Shown here: positions 16,388 through 23,955 of the stretch, piece after piece | How positions within the stretch are numbered: the stretch's first letter is position 1 | Layout of the letters: each line of letters opens with the position of its first letter | Source of the DNA: a bacterium | GTDB lineage: Bacteria > Pseudomonadota > Alphaproteobacteria > Rickettsiales > RI-342 | Reading direction: 5' to 3' | Length of the DNA stretch: 49,991 nt | Assembly (NCBI GenBank): GCA_016124905.1 | Contig: WGMV01000018.1 | Coordinates: 1-49,991 of the forward strand | Translations under genes and position numbers: made by a program | Notes under the pieces: generated by a model | What the model saw: only the letters and a program-made list of their open reading frames with translations | Told to the model about the DNA's origin: nothing | The model's database searches: none

Positions 16388-17460
16388 TGACTGCTGTACA
16401 AAAAAAGAACGCCCCCCAATCAAGTAAGGTTGGCCCGGAGGCAAAACGCAAAAGCGAGCTGCTCGCTAACGTGGTGGAGCATATCGACATCAAAAGCTTT
16501 GATGCGCGCCCCATCATCGACAGCTATCGCAAAATGTCCTTCACCTCGCGTGATCTGGCCCGTGCTGCCGACATCTATAACATGATGCTGGAAGAAAAGG
16601 ATTGCACCATCTTCCTGTCCGTGGCGGGTTCCACCTCCGCCGGCGGCTGCATGGACCTTTATGCCGACCTGATCAAACACAACATGATCGACGGCATCAT
16701 CGCCACCGGTGCCACCATTGTGGACATGGACTTCTTCGAAGGCCTGGGCTTCAAGCATTATCAAGGCTCCCCGGCCATTGACGACCGCGAACTGCGTGAC
16801 CTCTACATCGACCGTATTTATGATACCTACATCGATGAGGAAGACCTGCAGGCCTGCGATGGCACGATCCTCGAAATCGCCGACAGCCTCGAGCCGCGCC
16901 CCTATTCCTCGCGCGAATTCATCCGCGAAATGGGCAAATACCTGACGCAGAAGGGCAAGAAGGAAAACTCCCTCGTCAAGCTCGCCTATGAGTATGACGT
17001 GCCCATCTTCTGCCCTGCATTCACCGATTCCAGCGCCGGTTTCGGCCTGGTGATGCACCAGGTGAAGAACCCCAAAAGCCACATGTCCATTGATTCCATC
17101 AAGGACTTTCGCGAGCTGACCGAGCTGAAGATCAAGTCCGGCGAATCCGGCCTGCTGATGATCGGCGGCGGCGTGCCCAAAAACTTCGTGCAGGACACGG
17201 TGGTGTGCGCCGAGCTGCTGGGCCATGATTCCCCCATGCACAAATACGCCATCCAGATCACGGTGGCCGACGTGCGCGACGGTGCCTGCAGCTCCTCCAC
17301 GCTGAAGGAAGCCTGCTCCTGGGGCAAGGTGGACGTGACCTATGAACAGATGGTCTATGCCGAAGCCACCAGCGTGCTGCCGCTGCTCGCCAGCGATGCC
17401 TACCATCGCGGCGCCTGGAAAAAGCGCCCGCAGCGCAAGCTCGCCAAGCTGCTGGTCTAA
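16387..17460 (+). CDS. Deoxyhypusine synthase-family protein (probable homospermidine/spermidine-dependent enzyme)
   Basis: A 357-residue NAD-dependent DHS-fold protein. Signature stretches are IFLSVAGSTSAGGCMDLYAD, DGIIATGATIVDMDFFEGLG and VPIFCPAFTDSSAGFGL. The catalytic lysine motif is in KEACSWGKVDVTYEQ (Lys near residue 313). In eukaryotes and archaea DHS modifies eIF5A; bacteria lack eIF5A. Bacterial homologues next to ornithine decarboxylase are thought to transfer the aminobutyl group to small amines, giving homospermidine. That role is inferred from context. It starts with ATG on the last base of the decarboxylase stop. Confidence 0.85.
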   Translation: MTAVQKKNAPQSSKVGPEAKRKSELLANVVEHIDIKSFDARPIIDSYRKMSFTSRDLARAADIYNMMLEEKDCTIFLSVAGSTSAGGCMDLYADLIKHNMIDGIIATGATIVDMDFFEGLGFKHYQGSPAIDDRELRDLYIDRIYDTYIDEEDLQACDGTILEIADSLEPRPYSSREFIREMGKYLTQKGKKENSLVKLAYEYDVPIFCPAFTDSSAGFGLVMHQVKNPKSHMSIDSIKDFRELTELKIKSGESGLLMIGGGVPKNFVQDTVVCAELLGHDSPMHKYAIQITVADVRDGACSSSTLKEACSWGKVDVTYEQMVYAEATSVLPLLASDAYHRGAWKKRPQRKLAKLLV

Positions 17461-17469
17461 TCCATAATA

Positions 17470-17620
17470 CCCCTCTCCACCCTACAGGGGGGAGAGGGCT
17501 GCGAAGGCTTGGCAAGCAACGCGAGCCTAGCCGTAGCTGGGTGAGGGGGATGGCTGAAATCTAAGTGCCTCTCACGCATACCAGCCCCTTACCCCAACCC
17601 TCTTCCCACAAGCGGGAGAG
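17470..17620. repeat. REP-like CCCTCTCC/GGAGAGGG elements, inverted pair
   Basis: CCCCTCTCC...GGGGGAGAGGG at 17470-17498 with GGGTGAGGGGG at 17540-17550 matches one orientation. CCCCAACCCTCTTCCCACAA with CGGGAGAG at 17592-17620 matches the reverse. The same family occurs at 32705, 33821, 35002 and 35085. The copies here are degenerate and fill the gap between the DHS-like gene and csaA. Confidence 0.7.
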
Positions 17621-17642
17621 CGGCGTAGGAAAGTCCGTTTCC

Positions 17643-17984
17643 ATGATTAACACCATTTCCTGGTCCGATTTCGAGAAGGTCGCCCTCCGCGCAGGCACGG
17701 TGGTGAAGGCCGAGCCGTTTCCGGAAGCCAAAAAGCCTGCCTACAAACTCTGGGTCGATTTCGGGCCGGAACTGGGCGTGAAATGCTCCAGCGTCCAGAT
17801 CACCCAGCTTTATGGGGTGGAAGAGCTCGTCGGCAAGCAGATCATCGGCGTGGTCAACTTCCCCCCCAAGAAGATCGGCCCCTTCACGTCGGAGTTCCTC
17901 GTCACCGGCCTCTACCGCGAAAATGGCGACGTGGTGCTGGCCGTGCCGGACAAGCCGGTTCAGAACGGTGCAAAACTGGGTTGA
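17643..17984 (+). CDS. csaA: CsaA-type tRNA-binding-domain protein
   Basis: A 113-residue OB-fold protein of the EMAP-II/tRNA-binding type. Typical sequence includes [40 protein letters not shown] and [20 protein letters not shown]. CsaA proteins act as chaperones connected with secretion in Bacillus and bind tRNA-like ligands; the role in this organism is not known. The start [12 protein letters not shown] was preferred to a frame beginning at 17565 because that extension is translated REP sequence. A palindromic repeat begins 14 bases after the stop. Confidence 0.88.
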   Translation: MINTISWSDFEKVALRAGTVVKAEPFPEAKKPAYKLWVDFGPELGVKCSSVQITQLYGVEELVGKQIIGVVNFPPKKIGPFTSEFLVTGLYRENGDVVLAVPDKPVQNGAKLG

Positions 17985-17997
17985 ATTCTCCATCCGC

Positions 17998-18094
17998 CAT
18001 TCCAGCGAAAGCTGGAATCCAGCCGACCATGCCATTATTGCAGACACCCCGGGAAGGCCAAGCTTGTTTGGATTGCAGCTTTCGCTGGAATGAC
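17998..18094. repeat. Inverted pair of CATTCCAGC-type REP elements
   Basis: CATTCCAGCGAAAGCTGGAA (from 17998, continuing to 18022) is itself a hairpin (TTCCAGC/GCTGGAA). A slightly diverged reverse copy stands at 18070-18094, so the whole can fold into one large hairpin. The same family, also as inverted pairs, occurs at 37067-37132 and 37802-37900. Confidence 0.85.
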
Positions 18095-18129
18095 ACCAAA
18101 AACTGGTAGTTGGTCATGCCCTGTTTGAT

Positions 18130-18208
18130 GGTTCGTCATTGCGGGCGAGCAACGCGAGTGTGGCAATCCAGCTATCAGTGCACTTCGCCTCCTCACAATG
18201 ACGGGAAT
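18130..18208. repeat. Inverted pair of TCATTGCGGGCGAGC-type repeat
   Basis: GTTCGTCATTGCGGGCGAGC continues to GGCAATCCAGC near 18171, and CTCACAATGACGGGAA at 18193-18208 gives the reverse arm. This is a different REP family from the one immediately before it. No open frame or gene is attached. Confidence 0.6.
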
Positions 18209-18466
18209 CAAAAAGAGGCAAGTAAATTGACCACTACAAAACCCTGTCACAAACAAATCACAATCCTGCTGCGCGCCATGAATAAACAGCATCCGGCCCA
18301 TGTCTTTTTGTCGGGCGATCGATATAAATACCAGATATGGAAAGGCGAATGCGGCCCGACCCCTACATTATGCGGCTTGTCAACATGCTTGGACTGCCGT
18401 AATACTGCTGTCACAATGCAGCAAATATAAGGCACGCATTTGTCTAAAATTTTAACATTTATTTAA

Positions 18467-18507
18467 GCATCCGTTTGTGCTACACTCTGACTGTGTGGTA
18501 CGGATGC
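18467..18507 (+). promoter_or_regulatory. Hairpin in the carD 5' leader
   Basis: GCATCCG (18467-18473) pairs perfectly with CGGATGC (18501-18507), and inside it ACAC pairs with GTGT. An AT-rich tract (TTGTCTAAAATTTTAACATT) lies just upstream and could hold the promoter, so the hairpin may be at the start of the transcript. It could instead be an operator. No known family was recognised. Confidence 0.35.
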
Positions 18508-18604
18508 CCCTGCGCGCTACTCTCCTTTAGCTTGCATTAGCCCCCCATTTCACACCCTGGTGACTCAGGTTGCCTTGCCCCTTCCAACCAAATGGAGCGT
18601 CACG

Positions 18605-19144
18605 ATGGCTAAACCTGCCGCCGAAAAGAAAAGTCAGGACGTTACGTTCGTCGTCAATCAGTACGTCGTTTACCCGGCCCATGGCGTAGGTCGCATCACC
18701 GCCATCGAAAACCAGGAAATTGGCGGAATGAAGCTGGAAGTCTTTGTTATTTATTTCGAAAAAGACCGCATGACCCTTCGCGTGCCCGTTAATCGCGCCG
18801 CCAAAGCCGGTCTGCGCCCGCTCTCCAGTGGCAACGATATCACCAAAGCCATGACCACCCTGCAGGGCAAGGCCAAGGCTGCCAAAGGCATGTGGAGCCG
18901 CCGCGCCCAGGAGTATGAGGCAAAAATCAACTCTGGCAACATCGTCTCCATCGCCGAAGTGGTTCGCGACCTGCACAAAAACATCGAGCAGCCGGACCGT
19001 TCCTACAGCGAACGCATGATCTATGAATCCGCCCTCAACCGCCTGACCTACGAAGTCGCCGCGGCTGAGAACATGGACCACACCGCCGCCGCCGAAAAGG
19101 TGATCGGCGTGCTGAAAAAGGCCAATAACGCCGCCGTTGCGTAA
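18605..19144 (+). CDS. carD: CarD-family transcriptional regulator
   Basis: A 179-residue protein. The N-terminal CarD/TRCF-type Tudor-like domain, which binds the RNA polymerase beta subunit, is seen in VVYPAHGVGRITAIENQEIG and YFEKDRMTLRVPV. The C-terminal helical domain contacts promoter DNA near the -10 box and includes MWSRRAQEYEAKINSGN and YSERMIYESALNRL. Family members stabilise open complexes, commonly at rRNA and growth genes. ATG at 18605 has GGAG 8 bases upstream; a GTG frame at 18560 lacks one. The gene stands alone with its own leader and a terminator, consistent with a single-gene unit. Confidence 0.94.
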   Translation: MAKPAAEKKSQDVTFVVNQYVVYPAHGVGRITAIENQEIGGMKLEVFVIYFEKDRMTLRVPVNRAAKAGLRPLSSGNDITKAMTTLQGKAKAAKGMWSRRAQEYEAKINSGNIVSIAEVVRDLHKNIEQPDRSYSERMIYESALNRLTYEVAAAENMDHTAAAEKVIGVLKKANNAAVA

Positions 19145-19165
19145 GCCTTAAAGGCATAAACAGAG

Positions 19166-19194
19166 AAGGCCGCTGGAAACAGCGGCCTTTTTTG
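19166..19194 (+). terminator. Rho-independent terminator of carD
   Basis: A 10-bp perfect stem AAGGCCGCTG / CAGCGGCCTT (19166-19175 with 19180-19189) has a GAAA loop and is followed by TTTTTTG. It starts 22 bases after the carD stop. Confidence 0.93.
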
Positions 19195-19344
19195 TGCCTT
19201 CATCAAGCAAAAAACCTCTTGAATCCAACAGCCGTAAACGCTTTGCAAAGCAATGCTTAGGCAGAGTTTAACCATTCCTGCGCCATAATGTGCGAGCTTC
19301 CGGCATGGTGCCGGGGCTAACCGCCTGCAGGAAATGCCGTTTCC

Positions 19345-21057
19345 GTGAAACCCGCCGCGAATATCAGCGCCAGCAAGGAATTATCGTGGCTGCACCATGC
19401 CCTGACGGCCGCGCAAATGGCCGTATTCGAGTGGGATATCAAAACCGGTGAGCTTCACTGGTCCGAAAATGCCGCCGATGTCCTCAGCCTCCCCAACATG
19501 CTCGCCGTGCAGAAAGCCTCCCAGTTCGAGGCCATGATCGGCGATGAACGCCTTCCCGCCGTGCAGGGCAAACGCTTCGTGCCGCCCAAAACCCCAGCTA
19601 TGGGGAGGGGCAAGAAAAAGCCCTCCGCCCATTATACCTGCGAATACAGCCTCAAGCTGCCCAACGGCCGCCATGCCTATGTGCATGAAAACGGCACCCG
19701 CGTGTGCGACGGCAAAGGCAATGTCCTCAAAATCATCGCCACCCTCACGCCCCGCCTCGTGTCGGATATCGATGTTTCCTCCAGCGCCCTCATCCAAAGC
19801 GCCCTGCAGGAAGCCTACCATTACCCGCTGGTCTTCATGGAAGCACTGCAGAAGGCCCTGCAATCCAGCATGAAAACCCAAAAGGGCGCCCTATTGGTCG
19901 TCTCTATCGAGAACATGCCGATGATCATCAGCGGCTACGGTCACCTGAGCGCCGAGCAGATCGTGCTGGAACTGGAAGAGAAGATGCGCGCCGCCATCGG
20001 CAAGCATGACGAGCTTTTCCGCATCCAGCGCGACCAGTTCGCCATCATCTTCAACAAATCCGACAAGAATACGATGATCGCCAAAACGCGTGAGATCAAC
20101 CTGATGCTCAAGCGCTTTGGCATGTCCTCCAGCATTCAGCCACTGCATGTGGTGCCTGCGGTTGGCTGCGTCATGCTGGCGGAAGTCTGCGAAGGTGGCC
20201 AGGCCAGCGTGCTCGATGTCATCGATCATGCTTACATCACGCTCAAAGCCAGCCATGGCGAGGCGATGGGCTTCCCCGAGGATGCCTCCGAGAACCGCGC
20301 CGCCTCCATCAAGCAGATGGAAATGGCCACCTACGTGCACAGCGCCATCCATTCCGACCGCTTGCAACTTGCCTATCAGCCCGTGATCCATGCCAAAACG
20401 GGTAAGATCGCCCATTACGAATGCCTGCTCCGCCTGCGCGGGGAGGATGGCCGCGTCACTTCCGCCGGTGCGCTCATCCCGGTGGCGGAGCGCATGGGCA
20501 TCATCAACATCATCGACCAGCTCGTGCTGGAAATGGTGGTGGAAGACATGATGCGCGACCCGAGCGTGGTGCTGGCCTTCAACATCTCCAACCTCACCAC
20601 CAATGATTCCGAATGGCTCGACAGCTTCACCAAGGTGCTGGAAGCCTCACCTGAAATCGCCCACCGCATGATTGTGGAGATCACCGAAACCGCCGCCCAG
20701 CGCGACCTGGGCGAAACCGCCTATTTCGTCGCCGCCATTCAGGCCATGGGTTGCCGCGTGGCGCTGGATGATTTCGGCTCCGGCTACACGTCGTTCCGCC
20801 AGCTCAAGGGCCTCTCCTGCGACATGATAAAAATTGACGGCTCCTTCATCCGCGAACTTCCCGGCAACGCCGATAACCGCTTTTTCGTCAAAACCCTGCT
20901 GGATTTCACCCAGGGCTTCGGCCTCGAAGCCGTAGCGGAGATGGTCGAAAACGGCGAAACCGCCAAAATCCTCATGGATCTCGGCGTGGAATACATGCAG
21001 GGCTATTATTTCGGCATGCCGGAAAACGAACGCAACTGGATCAAATCCAGCAGCTAG
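19345..21057 (+). CDS. PAS / degenerate GGDEF / EAL c-di-GMP phosphodiesterase candidate
   Basis: A 570-residue cytoplasmic protein without membrane segments. Residues about 15-135 resemble a PAS sensor (MAVFEWDIKTGELHWSENAA). About 160-310 is a GGDEF-like fold in which the signature is replaced by RDQF, so cyclase activity is unlikely. The EAL domain (from about 330) has ECL in place of EAL in HYECLLRLRG. It keeps metal and catalytic residues: FNIS, IVEITETA, ALDDFGSGYTSF, IKIDGSFI and AEMVENGE. It probably hydrolyses c-di-GMP. The start is GTG at 19345 with AGGAA 12 bases upstream, a little far. A palindromic element and a duplicate of its last codons follow at 21014-21156. Confidence 0.88.
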   Translation: MKPAANISASKELSWLHHALTAAQMAVFEWDIKTGELHWSENAADVLSLPNMLAVQKASQFEAMIGDERLPAVQGKRFVPPKTPAMGRGKKKPSAHYTCEYSLKLPNGRHAYVHENGTRVCDGKGNVLKIIATLTPRLVSDIDVSSSALIQSALQEAYHYPLVFMEALQKALQSSMKTQKGALLVVSIENMPMIISGYGHLSAEQIVLELEEKMRAAIGKHDELFRIQRDQFAIIFNKSDKNTMIAKTREINLMLKRFGMSSSIQPLHVVPAVGCVMLAEVCEGGQASVLDVIDHAYITLKASHGEAMGFPEDASENRAASIKQMEMATYVHSAIHSDRLQLAYQPVIHAKTGKIAHYECLLRLRGEDGRVTSAGALIPVAERMGIINIIDQLVLEMVVEDMMRDPSVVLAFNISNLTTNDSEWLDSFTKVLEASPEIAHRMIVEITETAAQRDLGETAYFVAAIQAMGCRVALDDFGSGYTSFRQLKGLSCDMIKIDGSFIRELPGNADNRFFVKTLLDFTQGFGLEAVAEMVENGETAKILMDLGVEYMQGYYFGMPENERNWIKSSS

Positions 21058-21156
21058 GCATGCCGGAGCGCGCCAGCGCGTCGCGGCTTATTGCCGCGTA
21101 TCAGGCCGAAGGCCGCAACATAGTTGCATGCCGGAAAACGAACGCAACTGGATCAA
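21014..21156. repeat. 31-bp direct repeats flanking a palindromic element at the EAL gene 3' end
   Basis: The last coding bases of the EAL gene, 21014-21044, recur exactly at 21126-21156. Between them lies an element with the same plan as the copies at 116 and 12879. It has the lead CGGAGCG, a hairpin CGCG-CCAG-CGCG, the central hairpin CGCGGC-TTATT-GCCGCG (21082-21098), and GGCC-GAA-GGCC (21104-21114). The downstream copy again ends in a stop (AAG AGC TAA), giving NWIKS where the gene itself ends NWIKSSS. Confidence 0.88.
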
Positions 21157-21169
21157 GAGCTAAACATCC

Positions 21170-21196
21170 GTCATTCCCGCGAAGGCGGGAATCCAG
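21170..21196. repeat. REP element abutting the glycosyltransferase stop codon
   Basis: GTCATTCCCGCGAAGGCGGG continues into AATCCAG. The core hairpin is ATTCCCGC-GAAG-GCGGGAAT. The stop codon of the minus-strand glycosyltransferase begins at the very next base, 21197-21199. Confidence 0.85.
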
Positions 21197-22375
21197 TCAG
21201 GCCTCCGCAACAAACGCCGCAAGTTTCTTCCCAACCACATCCATCCGATACTGCTGAACATCCGCATGCGCCGCCGCCGCCAATTGCCTGCGCAGCGCTT
21301 CATCCGCCACCAGCCGTTCCAATGCATCCGCCATGGCCGTCGCATCACCAACGGGACAGAGCAGGGCGCTCTTGCCATCATGCAGAATATCCAGCGGCCC
21401 GTCACACATGGTTGCCGCTATCGGTACCCCATGCGCCATCGATTCCAGCAACACCAGCCCGAACGCCTCGTGATGCGACGGCAGACAATAGACATCCACC
21501 TGCCGGTAAAACGCGTCCCGGTCCTTCACCCATCCTACAAATTCCAGCTTCCCCGCCAGCCCAAGCCGCGCGGCCTCTGCCTCCAGCGCGTCCCTGTCCG
21601 GCCCGTCACCGCCGATGACAGCCTTGAACCCCACCCCGCGCGCCGCCAGCAGACCTAAAGCCTGCAGCAGCATGTCCACGCCTTTTTCCCCGCGTGCGCT
21701 CAACCTTGCCAGCGTACCGATAACAGGGGGCATGTTCGGCCTGTGCGCCACCAGCGGCGGCACCTCCACAATCATATTCGGCAGCACATCCACCTTCATC
21801 CCCGGCAGGGCGGCACGCAACCGCTCCGCCAGCCTGCCATTTACTGCCAGCACCCGCGTGGCCGCGCCAAACCCTTTGTCGCTCCCATGGCTCATGGCAA
21901 CCAGCGGCAAACTACCGAATAGCCGTTTCAGCAACGGCAACGCCCGCGCATTATGCGCCAGCACATGCGTAAACCCGAAGCGCTTCCATTTTCCCGCCAG
22001 CCAGCACGGCAAAAACGGCACCCGCGCCGCCCAGCGATGGCCTATCCAGCGCGAGGTGATCATATCCACCCCCGCTTCCTTCAGCACCGGCAGCATGGCC
22101 GCATCCGGCCGTGCCAGTGCCGTCACATGGATGTCCTCTGCCTTTAGCGCCACGCATGTATCGAGAAACGCCTGTTCCACCCCGCCCAGCCCGGTATTGA
22201 ACAGCACATTCAATACATGCGCCCGTAGAACCTGCCCATGCTCTCGCTGCGACGAGGCGAAAACAGGATTTCTTTGAGCATCGAAGCGGAGCGTAGCAGC
22301 GCTACGTGAGCATCGAAGCGCAGAAAGAATGCTGTTTGCAGCCCGTCGCAGTAGAGAGCATGGGCAGGTTCTCAT
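21197..22375 (-). CDS. Family 1-type (GT-B) glycosyltransferase with palindrome-encoded N-terminus
   Basis: A 392-residue protein. The C-terminal nucleotide-sugar domain is clear: GGDGPDRDALEAEAARLGL, LEFVGWVKDRDAFYRQVDVY, and HHEAFGLVLLESMAHGVPIA with the E-x7-E pattern. The N-terminal domain proper begins at LNVLFNTGLGGVEQAFLDTC, about residue 55. The acceptor is unknown; an envelope or capsule polysaccharide is likely. The first 50 residues are encoded by a large palindrome (22229-22370) and look nothing like a glycosyltransferase. ATG 22375 overlaps the stop of the upstream AEC gene (ATGA), which supports its use. TTG at 22213 or GTG at 22207 would give a conventional N-terminus, so the start is undecided. 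Confidence 0.85.
   Translation of the reverse strand: MRTCPCSLLRRAANSILSALRCSRSAATLRFDAQRNPVFASSQREHGQVLRAHVLNVLFNTGLGGVEQAFLDTCVALKAEDIHVTALARPDAAMLPVLKEAGVDMITSRWIGHRWAARVPFLPCWLAGKWKRFGFTHVLAHNARALPLLKRLFGSLPLVAMSHGSDKGFGAATRVLAVNGRLAERLRAALPGMKVDVLPNMIVEVPPLVAHRPNMPPVIGTLARLSARGEKGVDMLLQALGLLAARGVGFKAVIGGDGPDRDALEAEAARLGLAGKLEFVGWVKDRDAFYRQVDVYCLPSHHEAFGLVLLESMAHGVPIAATMCDGPLDILHDGKSALLCPVGDATAMADALERLVADEALRRQLAAAAHADVQQYRMDVVGKKLAAFVAEA
22229..22370. repeat. Large imperfect palindrome (about 70-bp arms)
   Basis: AACCTGCCCATGCTCTC at 22229-22245 is matched by its reverse complement at 22354-22370. Pairing continues inward through CTGCGACG, AAACAG, TTCTTT and GCATCGAAGC to the centre GTAGC-AGC-GCTAC near 22293-22305. 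Several mismatches interrupt it. It lies within the first codons of the glycosyltransferase frame and carries no stop in that frame. Confidence 0.85.
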
Positions 22376-23292
22376 TGGATGAACAGCCCCACCATCAACG
22401 GCACATACACCAGCGCCACAAATGTGCTGATAAGCACCGCGGTCGCCATGCGCTGCGGCTGGCAGTTAAGCAGGCTGGCAATGGCCACGCTGTTGGCCGA
22501 AAGCGGCATGAAGGAAACGAGCAGCATCGCATGATGCACCGCCTCGTCAAACAGATGCAGCACGCTGTTGTCGAGCAGGATCACCGCACTGGTCAACAGC
22601 GGCCACCCGGCGAATTTGATGAGGAACAGCAACCCCGTGAACCTCACATCCACGCGGAAATGCTCCAGCCCCGCCAGCCCAAGCCCGATCATCATCATGC
22701 CCAGCACCGTGTAGGTTCCCGTGAAATAACTGGCCGTATCCGTAATCACTCCCCACGGCTGCCAATGCAACGCACTGGCAAGGATGCCGAGGATCGCCGC
22801 ATGCAGCGAGGGCATACGCACCGTGCGCCGCAATGCCTCGCGCGCATCATGCGCCCCGCGCGCCGTCAGGTAAAATCCGAAGCTGTTCTCATAAAGCACG
22901 TTGCCGATGATGCCGAGCAGGTAAATCCCCACACCCTGCTTATCGAACAGCATCATCGCCACCGGCAGCCCGAAATAGCCGATATTCGCCGTGCCCGATG
23001 CCAGCCCGATGATATTGGCCCTGTTGTCGCCATAAATCCGCTTCGCCACCGCATACGCACCCAACCCCATCGTGCTGGCAATCGCATAGCCTACCACCGG
23101 CACCAGCATGAGCGAGGGAGACATCTCCATGCGGCTGATACCCGTGAAAAACACGAACGGCACGATCACATACATCATCAGCCGCGCGATGGAGTGGCTG
23201 TCCACCTTCAAAAACCGCCCGGCCACAAAGCCCAGACCCATAAGGATGTAGAGGGGAATGAGCTTGATGAGTAAAGTTTGAAATAAATCCAT
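22372..23292 (-). CDS. AEC-family (auxin efflux carrier-like) permease
   Basis: A 306-residue, strongly hydrophobic protein with about ten membrane segments split in two halves. Recognisable parts are LIKLIPLYILMGLGFVAGRF at the N-terminus, LASGTANIGYFGLPVAMMLF (the conserved N-x-G-x-x-x-P centre), and SFMPLSANSVAIASLLNCQP in the second half. AEC permeases export or exchange organic acids such as malate; the substrate is not predictable. The start MDLFQTLL was chosen with AAGG 5 to 6 bases upstream; the 11 extra residues of the longer frame are polar. The glycosyltransferase starts in overlap with its stop. It is divergent from the lipoprotein gene. Confidence 0.88.
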   Translation of the reverse strand: MDLFQTLLIKLIPLYILMGLGFVAGRFLKVDSHSIARLMMYVIVPFVFFTGISRMEMSPSLMLVPVVGYAIASTMGLGAYAVAKRIYGDNRANIIGLASGTANIGYFGLPVAMMLFDKQGVGIYLLGIIGNVLYENSFGFYLTARGAHDAREALRRTVRMPSLHAAILGILASALHWQPWGVITDTASYFTGTYTVLGMMMIGLGLAGLEHFRVDVRFTGLLFLIKFAGWPLLTSAVILLDNSVLHLFDEAVHHAMLLVSFMPLSANSVAIASLLNCQPQRMATAVLISTFVALVYVPLMVGLFIQ

Positions 23293-23364
23293 GAAAACCT
23301 TGGCTTGCGGCGATTTACAGCGCACGGTAAACTATGAGTCACAGATAATGCGGTGGAGCCACCC

Positions 23365-23955
23365 ATGCAAAACAAAAAGAAACACCTCGCCTTTCTTCTG
23401 CTGCCGTTCCTGCTGCCTTGCCTTCTGGGAGGCTGCGTCGGCAAATTCGCCCCGCATTACCGGGCGAAAAGCGAGGCGCACTACAACGGCCAGCTGGAAG
23501 TCATCCGTTTCGACTACACCGGCGCCCAGCGCAAGGGCCTCAGCGCCAACCAGGTGGAAGGCATTCCCATCTCCCACATCTATCTCGACATCCCCGTGCA
23601 GCAGCACATGGAGCAGGCCTTCGAGGCCGAGATGGACCGTGTCGGCATCCGCAACCAGCCGGGCGGCGCATCGGTTCGCGGTGCGGTCGCACGCCTCCTG
23701 TCCGATCAGGTTTCCCTCGGCGTAAAATGGATCCTGGAAGTGGACTATGAATTTTTCAACGGCCGCCAGCCCATCTACGGCACCCACATCCGCAGCGATA
23801 AATATTACAGCAAATTCTCCAACCCCGTGGATGCCATCAACGAACTCATCCGCGACAATTTCGATCAATTGATGGACGACCCGCAGGTGCGCAGCATCGT
23901 GGAGACCGGCCGCGCCGGCGTGCGCGTCCGCGCATTGCCGAAAGCCCGGCGGTGA
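23365..23955 (+). CDS. Putative lipoprotein, unknown family
   Basis: A 196-residue protein with a lipoprotein signal peptide: MQNKKKHLAFLLLPFLLPCL followed by the lipobox LGGC (lipidated Cys near 24). The mature part is a soluble alpha/beta domain with VIRFDYTGAQRKGLSANQVE, IYLDIPVQQHMEQAFEAEMD and a Tyr-rich stretch, DKYYSKF. The repeated strand-helix pattern recalls YajG-type lipoproteins, but this is not certain. ATG 23365 has GGTGGAG 7 bases upstream. Its stop overlaps the SDR start (GTGA), so the two are probably expressed together. Confidence 0.8.
   Translation: MQNKKKHLAFLLLPFLLPCLLGGCVGKFAPHYRAKSEAHYNGQLEVIRFDYTGAQRKGLSANQVEGIPISHIYLDIPVQQHMEQAFEAEMDRVGIRNQPGGASVRGAVARLLSDQVSLGVKWILEVDYEFFNGRQPIYGTHIRSDKYYSKFSNPVDAINELIRDNFDQLMDDPQVRSIVETGRAGVRVRALPKARR

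Larger units (their letters stand above)
17985..18604. other. Gene-poor stretch between csaA and carD: two REP families and the carD leader
   Basis: No convincing gene is present. 17998-18094 holds an inverted pair of the CATTCCAGCGAAAGCTGG family. 18130-18208 holds a second inverted pair of the TCATTGCGGGCGAG type. A 50-codon frame at 18278-18430 has a Cys-rich end (CGPTPTLCGLSTCLDC) but no clear ribosome-binding site. From 18440 the DNA is AT-rich and probably carries the carD promoter. Confidence 0.6.

Noticed and set aside
17985-18210. Regularly spaced palindromes as a possible CRISPR array
   Set aside because: Copies belong to two different REP families in inverted order, with no regular repeat-spacer pattern and no cas gene.
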